This document shows positions 29,298-37,713 of a stretch of DNA of 64,000 nt, piece by piece (positions within the stretch are counted from its first letter, which is position 1; every line of letters begins with the position of its first letter). The stretch covers positions 2,170,001 through 2,234,000 of the forward strand of contig JAPFFF010000021.1 in NCBI GenBank assembly GCA_039105265.1, in the 5' to 3' direction. Made by a program: the position numbers and the translations under genes. This stretch comes from Tritrichomonas musculus. Taxonomy: Eukaryota > Parabasalia > Tritrichomonadida > Tritrichomonadidae. The notes beneath the pieces are model-generated. The model saw only the letters and a program-made list of their open reading frames with translations. It did no database searches and was not told where the DNA came from.

Positions 29298-30870
29298 TGT
29301 TAAAATCATATCTTTCAATGGAATTCAAAATTATGTCTTTCAATGGAATTCAAAATCATATCTTTCAATATAATTTAAAATCATATATTTGAATGAAGTT
29401 TTGATATAATAATAATTTAAAAGACAGCATTATATTTGGCAGTTGAAAAAGAAAACATTGAAATTGTGAAACTTTTAATAACGAATGATAAACTTGACAT
29501 CAATATTCTTAATATTTTGTTTAATTTTTTACAAAATTTAAAATCAAATCATTGAATGAAATTGAAAATCATATCGTTCAATTACATTCAAAATCATATC
29601 TTTCAATGGAATTCAAAATCATATCTTTCAATGGAATTCAAAATCATATCTTTCAATGAAATTCAAAATCATATCTTTCAATATAATTTAAAATCATATC
29701 TTTCAATGGAATTCAAAATCATAACTTGCAATATAATTTAAAATCATAACTTTCAATGGAATTCAAAATTATATCTTTCAATTGGATTCAAAATCATATA
29801 TTTGAAAGGAATTTTGATATAATAATAATTTATAAGACAGCATTTTATTTAGCAGTTGAAAAAGAAAGTATTGAAATTGTGAAACTTTTATTAACGAATG
29901 ATAAACTTGACATCAATGTTCTTAATATTTTTCATAATTTTTATATAATATTCAAAATATTTTTCAATATTATTCAAAATCATATCTTTCAATACTATTC
30001 AAAATCATATCTTTCAATACTATTCAAAATCATATCTTTCAATACTATTCAAAATCATATTTTTCAATACTATTCAAAATCATATCTTTCAATAAAATTC
30101 AAAATCATATCTTTCAATGGAATTCAAAATCATATCTTTCAATGTAATTCAACATTATATCTTTCAATAAAATTCAAAATCATATCTTTCAATGGAATTC
30201 AAAATCATATCTTTCAATTACATTCAAAATCATATCTTTCAATTACATTCAAAATCATATCTTTCAATAAAATTCAAAATCATATCTTTCAATTACATTC
30301 AAAATCATATCTTTCAATATAATTCAAAATCATTGTTTTTAATAAAATTCAAAATTATAGTTTTCGATGCCATTCAAAATCATACCTTTCAATGAAATTC
30401 AAAATCATATATTTGAATGATATTTTGATATAATAATAATTTATAAAACAGCATTATATTTAGCGGTTGAAAAAGAAAACATTGAAATCGTGAAACTTTT
30501 ATTGATGAATGAGAAACTTGACATCAATATTCTTAATATTTTTCATAATTTTTTTATAGAATTGAAAATCATATCTTTTAATGAAATTCAAAGTCATATA
30601 TTTCAATACTATTCAAAATCATATCTTTCAATGGAATTCAAAATCATATCTTTCAATGGAATTCAAAATCATATCTTTCAATTACATTCAAAATCATATC
30701 TTTCAATACTATTCAAAATCATATCTTTCAATGGAATTCAAAATCATATCTTTCAATACTATTCAAAATCATATTTTTCAATGGAATTCAAAATCATATC
30801 TTTCAATGAAATTCAAAATCATATCTTTCAATTACATTCAAAATCATATCTTTCAATTCAGCTTACTCAG
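29298..30870 (+). repeat. Minisatellite arrays (25-bp unit) alternating with ankyrin units
   Basis: The unit is ATTCAAAATCATATCTTTCAAT (22 bases, nearly invariant) plus a variable triplet (GGA, ACT, ATA, AAA, TAC and others), giving a 25-bp period. Arrays occupy about 29298-29390, 29545-29815, 29965-30415 and 30560-30858. Between them sit three ankyrin-coding modules of about 100 bp (29425, 29832, 30445). These are very similar to one another, and each is preceded by the same TTTTGATATAATAATAATTT leader. The whole is thus a higher-order repeat of leader, ankyrin unit and array. Because 25 is not a multiple of 3, the array cycles through all three frames and most frames are free of stops. Confidence 0.92.
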
Positions 30871-31052
30871 CTAATTATAGACAAATGGAAGAGAAGGCAG
30901 CATTGCATCTTGCAGTTGAAATAGGGAATTCTGAAATAATAAAACTTTTGCTCGAAAAGAAAGATATTGACATTAATATTGAAGATAATCATGGTGAAAA
31001 ACCAATCGACTATGCTGATAATTATGAAATTAAGCAATTACTTTCAAAATGA
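29425..31052 (+). pseudogene. Broken ankyrin C-terminal region interrupted by minisatellite
   Basis: Four ankyrin units remain. Three are near copies (TALYLAVEKENIEIVKLLI followed by NDKLDINILNI). The last is distinct and ends the protein naturally (ALHLAVEIGNSEIIKLLLEK, then GEKPIDYADNYEIKQLLSK and stop at 31050-31052). The final KPIDYA unit is the same kind of ending as KTPIDIA in the gene at 1-1500, which supports the reading that 28105-31052 was once one gene of that family. Frames of the units are not continuous with the upstream ORF. Confidence 0.75.
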
Positions 31053-31177
31053 TTTCTATTCACTTTAAAATAGCAATTAATAAAAATTCATTAATTACTT
31101 TTTCTTCATATTATAATTATAAATAGTATTGATATCGAATATAAATAAAAACATGAAACAAAAATAGAAACTTCATA

Positions 31178-31656
31178 TAGACTTGTTATTCTCCCATTCT
31201 CGAGATCGATAATTGATTGACTTTTTGATATCGATACATAAATATGCACTGATTCTCAAGATCGATTTCAGAGATCGAGAATTTTTTTTCTCAGCTTTTG
31301 ATATCAGAATTTTCAATTAAACTTTTTGATAAATATATGATCATAATTCATTCTCAAATATTTCATAAAAAAGAATGTATTTTTTTGATTTTAATCTTAA
31401 AATAAACATCAATACATTCTATTATTTATTTTTAAATATTTTAAAATCACAAATATAAATTATAAAAAAAGATAAATCTGTTTGAGATCTCGAGATCTCG
31501 GTAATAGATATCAAGTTTACAATTATTTTTGTATCACATTTCATATCTGATATCTTGATAATCGATAATCTCGATATCAGATTTTTAAACTGATAATCGA
31601 GTATCAGATGCAAAAAAGTGACGTTTTTGATATCGATTCTCAAAATAACAAGTCTA
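31178..31656. mobile_element. TIR element C, miniature, about 479 bp
   Basis: Left end TAGACTTGTTATTCT at 31178; right end reversed TAGACTTGTTATTTT, finishing at 31656. Only about 15 bp of terminal repeat is shared. The interior is dense in GATATCGAT, GAGATCGAGA and related palindromic words in both orientations. No coding capacity. Family unknown. Confidence 0.6.
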
Positions 31657-31831
31657 ACTTCATATTCTTAAAAATCTCTAAGCACAAAAAACCAACTCAA
31701 ATTCTCTTTTTGTTTAAAATTTATGAAATGATTAATATTTTTGTTTATTTCCTTTTTGTTTATTTATTTCAAATGCACTTTTATATGAGGTATTTTTTTC
31801 TTTCAAAATCCTTATTATGTCTTACAAATAG

Positions 31832-32152
31832 ATGATTATAGAGATTTGTTTTCATCATCATCGTTGTTGTCTTTACAATTTTCAATTAATAGAGTCATCT
31901 TTTCTTGGCCTTCGATATTTTGAATGTGGTGTCAAATCGATTCATGTTGTTGATCATGGAGTAACAAAGAAATTTATCAGCTTCGTCATTCGAATACTTA
32001 GTGTCATTAAATTGTATTTTTTGAAAAGTCAGCATAAATCAATGTTGGTGGAATTGACAATATTATTCAATGAGTTGCTCAAGAAACAAAGTTTACACGA
32101 TTTCAAATTTTCAGGGGGAAAAAAAAAAAAAACTTTATTAAAAGATCATTAA
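31832..32152 (+). pseudogene. Unrecognised short ORF or gene fragment
   Basis: A 106-codon ORF with protein-like composition in its middle (LRYFECGVKSIHVVDHGVTK, then MLVELTILFNELLKKQSLHD). It ends in a run of Lys encoded by a poly(A) tract. Its AUG region is poor and I recognise no family. It may be a remnant of a larger gene or chance. Confidence 0.25.
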
Positions 32153-32421
32153 AATAATTTACTATATTATCTTGCCTACTTTTTGAATAACTTTTTTCTC
32201 TTAAAAAGTTATTGCCATTTTTAAGCTTGTTATTTTTATTCAAAAAGTGGTTTCATTGAAATAATATATTTATTTTTAAGTACAAACAAACGTTCACATA
32301 TATTACATCTTCCTACAATTTTGGAGTTCATGTTTGAATAAGGATAAAACCTCCCTTTCCTCTCTCCTTGCTCGCTTGGTCGAATAGCTTCACTCATTCC
32401 GCAAGTCTGGTGTCAAATTTC
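32153..32421. other. Short spacer with small hairpin
   Basis: Contains an inverted pair, CTACTTTTTGAATAAC at about 32174 and GTTATTTTTATTCAAAAAGTGG at about 32228. Nothing coding. Confidence 0.35.
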
Positions 32422-33087
32422 TCACAAAAATCTAAATTTTCTATCAATAAACTCAACGTGAGTTGCTGTTGACGAGCAATTGCAGCACTTGTACGACATG
32501 TGGGTGAACTTGTGCTCAGGACAGATTGGAATTTGGTCGCAGTGGCAGATTGGACAAGCTTCACTGTTTTCAATTTCGCATTCATTTTTATGACCAAAAA
32601 TAAAAATGACTGGTTTTCGATGATTTTTACAAAGATAAACGTTCATTCGATCAAATATCTTCTTTTTAAGATCATCACTAATATCTTGACGGTTTAGGAG
32701 AATTAAATTGGCCTTGCAGAAATTCAATGAAATAGAGTGAAGTTCATCTATAAAATCTTGGTTGAGAAAAGGATGCGAAAATGAATTATCTGAAAAAGTT
32801 ATATCATCTAATTTAACCTTTTCACATAAGTGATCAGAAATTTGAAGAGCTTGGTAATGTTCATGATTAGAATTTGATTTAATTTTTAAAATTTCACTTG
32901 AGTTGCATTTTCGATTGTAATGAAATGGAAATGAACCACATGATGCGCAAAAACACATATGGCATTTAGTACAATGAAAGCAATAGCTGTTGGGATTGTC
33001 ATCTTTAGGACTAAAATCGAATGAAGCGTCGCATATTGGACATTTAACTTGTATTAAATTAGTATAAAATGTGCTTTGATTACTCAT
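32422..33087 (-). CDS. IBR/RING-like Cys-rich zinc-finger protein, 221 aa
   Basis: The N-terminal third has an IBR-type (in-between-RING) zinc pattern: C16..C19, C36..C39, C42..C45, C47..C50, H56 and C61, with the characteristic CTKCHMCFCASCG core. A second cluster near the C-terminus (ACPICHCDQIPICPEH then YKCCNC, about 175-205) offers another set of zinc ligands. IBR domains occur in RBR E3 ubiquitin ligases between two RING-like domains. Here a typical RING1 is absent and the second cluster is not a canonical RING2 (no clear catalytic Cys context), so ligase activity is uncertain. The protein could be a ubiquitin- or protein-binding zinc finger. No signal peptide or membrane segment. Start ATG at 33085-33087; divergent from the CDC50 locus with only about 110 bp between. 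Confidence 0.75.
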   Translation of the reverse strand: MSNQSTFYTNLIQVKCPICDASFDFSPKDDNPNSYCFHCTKCHMCFCASCGSFPFHYNRKCNSSEILKIKSNSNHEHYQALQISDHLCEKVKLDDITFSDNSFSHPFLNQDFIDELHSISLNFCKANLILLNRQDISDDLKKKIFDRMNVYLCKNHRKPVIFIFGHKNECEIENSEACPICHCDQIPICPEHKFTHMSYKCCNCSSTATHVEFIDRKFRFL

Positions 33088-33200
33088 TGATTATATATAT
33101 ATAAATAAAATTTGTTGAGGATTTAATAAAATAGGAAAAATACTAAAATTGGCCTTAGCTTTTCAATAATTTCACCTTTATTCAAATTAAAATTTTAAAA

Positions 33201-34117
33201 ATGCAAACATATTTTTTACAGAATATTGGTGATCAAATTTTCGATAAACCATTATGTCAACAAGATATGCGAGCTTGTAGACCAAGTTTAACAGGATGTC
33301 CAGTTCCATTTTTATGAGCATTTTCAACTTTACATATAATATTTTCGCTAGTGTTAATGTTTCTTTCAAAGGATTGGAAAGAAATTCGTATACGTTATGA
33401 TGATGTTTGTGAATATAATAAAACTTGCGTTATTAAATTTAAAATAACGACTCCACTTAAAAATCGCCTATACGCATATTACGAACTAGGATCATTTTAT
33501 CAAAACCATTTTCGATTTCGTGGCTCAAGAAGTTACCCACAATTATATGGGAAATATTTGAACGATAAAGAATTATCTGATTGTGAACCTCTAACTACTG
33601 TAGAAAACACAAGTATACCATTAGCTCCATGTGGACTTCGGGCTATCTATTTTTTTACAAATTTGTATTCTCTTCCTGGAAGCGATGATAATAGAGTTCA
33701 TTGGAATGATAAAGAAATTTCATGGGATGGAGAAATTGGTCATTTATATACAGAATTAAACCCAAAATATGCAAATGAAAGTTTATGGATGGAAAACTTA
33801 GAAGGATTTCCTGACGGAATATTAAGCGAAAGGTTTATTGTATGGTATAGAACATCACCAACACCAAATTTTCGAAAATTATTAGCATGGACTAAAGGTA
33901 AACTCCCTGCAGGAGAATATACATTAAATGTTACATTGAATTACGCAACAGATATTTATGATGGGCAACGATGGGTTGTATTTGTGGCACAATCCATTGC
34001 TGGTGGTTCTAATTTGCCATTAATTATTTGCAATTCAGTTTTTGGTGTTATATAACTATTATAATAGTTATATTAATGAAAAGGGAAGAAACAAATAATT
34101 CAAAAAAAGGTATATAG
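33201..34117 (+). pseudogene. CDC50/LEM3 family (P4-ATPase flippase beta subunit), disrupted
   Basis: CDC50 proteins are two-membrane-span subunits required for lipid flippases. Homology is clear. The pre-membrane segment CQQDMRACRPSLTG follows an ATG at 33201. After the first membrane span come KEIRIRYDD, LGSFYQNHFRFRGSRSYPQL, APCGLRA, and YTLNVTLNYATDIYDGQRW, which closes the exoplasmic domain. Two lesions are visible. An in-frame TGA (33315-33317) falls inside membrane span 1, with flanking codons in the same frame and the usual spacing. The frame also ends (34053-34055) inside membrane span 2, while a shifted frame continues YITIIIIVILMKREE to a TAG near 34117. Without span 1 the longest clean ORF (from 33351, non-ATG) could not make a normal subunit. 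Likely a recent pseudogene; two sequencing errors are the alternative. Confidence 0.8.
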
Positions 34118-34605
34118 AACAGTCTTGCATGAATAATCATGTATTTTAAATTTATATTAATGTAAAAAAATCATTTTTTGTTTTTATTAAAATTATAATC
34201 CTACTTTATCCTAGAAAAAGGATCTCTTTCCTGCAAGAAAAAATATATATTTCAAAAAAAAGACTTTTTGATTTTTTAAAAAAGAGTATTTGGCATAATT
34301 TCAAAGATTTTTTGATCAAAAAAGTTCGAGACATAGCCATAATAATTTGATTTTTTGGTATAAATGTTTTTCTAGTTAGTTATAAATTGAGAGACTTTTT
34401 GAGATAAACTTTTGAGGGAATAGAATATTTTAATGACGAATTAGATGAAATTTTTTAGACTTTAATTCAATTTAATGATTTTTTGAGATAAACTTTTTAG
34501 ACTTTAAATCAAATTAATGATTTTTTGAGATAAACTTTTTAGACTTTAAGTCCTATTTACGACTTTTTAGGAGATCAAGTTCGGGTCCACCTATAAGAAG
34601 GATGC

Positions 34606-34638
<33 letters not shown>

Positions 34639-34826
34639 CCCTCTATAGGTAAGTTATATTCAATTTAATCACAAATTTTTTATAAATTGAATATTACGTA
34701 CCTATATTTGAAAGAATTTATGAGCAAAATAAAAAAGATATAAAATATACTTTATCTCTAAAATTGCTTACGATTTAACATTCTAAATAGTTAGAATCAT
34801 TTTAATTATAAAATATAAATGTTTTA
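34118..34826. other. AT-rich spacer with a tandem sequence and T tract
   Basis: At about 34385-34570 the phrase ACTTTTTGAGATAAACTTTT and derivatives recur three to four times in direct order. A run of about 26 T lies at 34612-34638. No gene. Confidence 0.5.
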
Positions 34827-35074
34827 TTAAGGTACAAATCCAGTACGTTATTTTTTGAATAGGAGAACGTTTATTATTTGAATAGTTGCATTTCTCTGAA
34901 AAAGTTTAAAATGACTAGTTTTGTTTTTGACACATATTTTACAATTTAAATAAACATTATGACATGTTATATGAAATGGGTGAAAATAATCGTTTTTTAT
35001 TAACATGTCATCTTATTCTTTGAGAATGTCAAAAAAAAATTGCGGTTACTAAACGTACTGGATTTGTACCTTAA
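34827..35074. mobile_element. TTAA-flanked miniature element D (copy 1), 248 bp
   Basis: TIRs of about 23 bp: TTAAGGTACAAATCCAGTAC at 34827 and its inverse ending in CCTTAA at 35074. The element is bounded by TTAA at both ends, the hallmark target duplication of piggyBac-type transposons. No coding capacity. A second, nearly identical copy of exactly the same length lies at 35402-35649 in the same orientation. Confidence 0.85.
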
Positions 35075-35401
35075 TATAAAAATAGCACAAATAAAAAAAT
35101 GCAAAGTAAATTAAATAGGCTAAATAAGGTTGATACATTGGGATTAAAATTTGAAAATGGGAATAATTTTTTTTTCTTTTTGGGATTTAGATCATTTACT
35201 AAAAAAAAAAAAAAAAAAAAAAGCAATTATTTGACCTTTCTTGATCGTATTTGATTCAAAAAATTGAGTAGATTTCTGTTGAGCATTTGTTGACCTTTTA
35301 AGTTCACACATTTATTTATTAAGATATTCTGTGTAATGTGCCATTTTTTTGTTGCTTCAATCATATAATTAATAAAAATGAATAAGGTAAAATAATCATT
35401 T
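35075..35401. other. Spacer between the twin elements
   Basis: About 330 bp, AT-rich, with a run of about 20 A near 35202-35222. No gene. Confidence 0.45.
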
Positions 35402-35649
35402 TTAAGGTACAAATCCAGTACGTTATTTTTTGAATAGGAGAACGTTTATTATTTGAATAGTTGCATGTCTCTGAAAAAGTTTAAATTGACTAGGTTTGTT
35501 TTTGACACTTATTTTACAATTTAGATAAACTTTATGACATGTTATATGAAATGGATGAAAATAATCGTTTTTTATTTAACATGTCATCTTATTCTTTGAG
35601 AATGTCAAAAAAAATTGCGGTTACTAAACGTACTGGATTTGTACCTTAA
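35402..35649. mobile_element. TTAA-flanked miniature element D (copy 2), 248 bp
   Basis: Same TIRs, same TTAA borders, same length and orientation as copy 1, with only scattered base differences (for example TTGCATGTCTC against TTGCATTTCTC). Two insertions 330 bp apart suggest recent activity of a piggyBac-like transposase elsewhere in the genome. Confidence 0.85.
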
Positions 35650-36225
35650 AACCAAATTTATTTTTTATCTCAATCGTTATTAATTTCAATTTAACTGTTT
35701 TACAATTTCTATGGTTCGATTGAAATTATCATCATTTTTTTTTATATTCATATTTACATAGACATTCAGGTAATAATGTTTCTTTTTTGAATGAAAAGAA
35801 TTCAGTTTCATATTTTATACATCAAAACTTATCATTCATATATGATAATTTTAAAATAAATCATATTTATAAAAAAAATAAAATTTAATACCTTTTTTTC
35901 TTAAAAAGTATGCTTTATGAAAAGAATTTATTGATATAATAATGAATTACTCTATAAAATTTTAAATTCAGACAAATAACTTCAATTTAAAGAAATAATT
36001 TGATCATTTTTAAAACATTAATCTGCTTTAATGAAATGTTATCATGTAAAATAGCACTGTTTGTTAATTTTCGTTTTATATTATATCTTTTTCCTTTGAC
36101 TTTTTGACAATTATAAATAAATAATTCTTTTTCGTGATTATTACCAAATTTTGAATAAAAATCCCAAAGATTTGAAAAAAAATTGAATGTATTTTGGTTT
36201 TCCCTACCTTTTATTGAATACATCA

Positions 36226-36560
36226 ATCCCTTTTAATCCCAAAATTCAATACTTTCATCCCATCAAATCCCAAAATTCAATACTCTAATCCCATGAAAAC
36301 CTAAAATTCAATACTCTAATCCCAAGATTGAATGATAAAATCCGATAAATCTCAGAAAATTGAATATAACTCTCTCAAAATTGAGAGAATCCCTTTCAAT
36401 TTAATGGGATTAGTATATTTTAACAAAAATATGGTTACTTTAAAATCACAGAAATATGGTTATAATTTAAATTCACAATAATATGGTTATAATAAATTCA
36501 CAATAATATGGTTATATTAAATGCTTTAATAATAATATGGTTATAATAACAAAATCCCAT
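36226..36560. repeat. Two small tandem arrays
   Basis: First array (about 36226-36330): three copies of a 31-33-bp unit containing AATCCCAAAATTCAATACT. Second array (about 36430-36555): five copies of a 25-29-bp unit starting AATATGGTTATAAT and ending TTCACAAT. The word AATCCC recurs near 36390 and, in both orientations, near 36550-36590. The block may thus be a degraded inverted-repeat element. Confidence 0.6.
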
Positions 36561-36769
36561 AAATCCCAGATTTTAATCCCTTTTGGATTAGAAAAAGTAA
36601 AATGGGACTATCTGACATGCTTAGGCTAAAAAAAAGATTCATTCAAAAAAGCTCCCACTTTTTCTGGGAATATGTCCAAATAAGTAAAAATAAAACGGTT
36701 TGGCTCAAGAAGGTAAAATTTTTAGAAGTAAAAAAGAGCTATTTCATTTCAAGAAAACAACAAGGAACC

Positions 36770-36945
36770 AAAACTCGAGCGAACGAAGGGCTGACACCCG
36801 GAGGGCTTCCCCCCTTGGGGGGCTAGGGGGGCTGGCCCAAAAGGGAGCGATCAATATTTTTGCGGAGCCTCAGCTCCGCAAAAATATTGGACGAATGGGG
36901 CGTAGCCCCCATTATGCGTTGATATTACAAATCGCAGCGTAGCTA
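36770..36945. repeat. GC-rich palindromic island
   Basis: In the midst of about 80 percent AT DNA lies a block with G and C runs (CCCCCCTTGGGGGGCTAGGG near 36810). A perfect 16-bp-stem hairpin follows at 36853-36888 (arms AATATTTTTGCGGAGC and inverse, loop CTCA). A second hairpin is at 36894-36913 (AATGGGG..CCCCATT). Short ORFs crossing it look random. It is not an rRNA or tRNA by any feature I can see. Confidence 0.75.
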
Positions 36946-37264
36946 GGATTCTTAATTTTATCAATTTTCTTAATTATCATTCGATATTTCTAAAATTTTT
37001 ACACATATACTCAATTTTCTTATTTTTAGCTTTTATTTATCTTTTTTATTATAAATATTTTATTATTAATTTTTTTTAATATCATTCTCTCCATTTTTTA
37101 GGAAATTGCATGCATTTTTTTTTGTAGCCATTAAATATCATTCAAAAAACTAAACTAAATTTAAAATATTAAAAGATATTTTTATCTTCTATATCTTTTG
37201 TTATAAATGCATGTGAAATTTTATCCATCAAAACTAAGCAAATAGCCAAAAAAAAACATTTTTT

Positions 37265-37524
37265 AAAAAAACGTATATGACCAAATTATAATAGATTTAA
37301 AATAATGTCCAAAAGTTGTCAGAATTATAATTTTAAATCTATTATAATTTGGTCATATACGTTTTTTTTATTGAAGGCCATCCTAAGCTCTTTGGATTAT
37401 ATTTTATAAATTAAGATCTTAATTTCTAATATTTTAGAAAATATAATTTAAATAATTATTTAAATAGTATAATTCATATTTTAAATCTATTGTAATTTGG
37501 TCATATACGTTTTTTTTATTGAAT
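37265..37524. repeat. Three copies of a 39-46-bp sequence, two forming a perfect hairpin
   Basis: Arms at 37265-37303 and 37330-37368 are perfect inverse copies (AACGTATATGACCAAATTAT core), separated by 26 bp. A third copy at about 37479-37524 lies in the same orientation as the second, with one base change, and shares its following TTATTGAA. Together they look like the ends of a miniature element family. Confidence 0.7.
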
Positions 37525-37713
37525 ATTTTTATTGAATTTTTTTCTGAAGAAATTAATAAAATATAACAAATTGAAATTTGCCTTTTCTTTTTCGTTTTGT
37601 AATTTATTAACAATGTTATTTAATATATGCCCATTAAATATGTAATTTTCTTCGTTGTTTTTTTGAATAAAATAATTGAATTTCATTCAATTTTTTAATT
37701 CTTAAATGATAAA

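Noticed and set aside
29545-30870. CRISPR-like array (regular 22-base repeat with 3-base spacers)
   Set aside because: Spacers are only three bases and recur; there are no cas genes and the genome is eukaryotic. It is a minisatellite.
36770-36945. rRNA or tRNA fragment in the GC-rich island
   Set aside because: No tRNA cloverleaf or conserved rRNA core motif could be recognised; the structure is simple hairpins and G/C runs.
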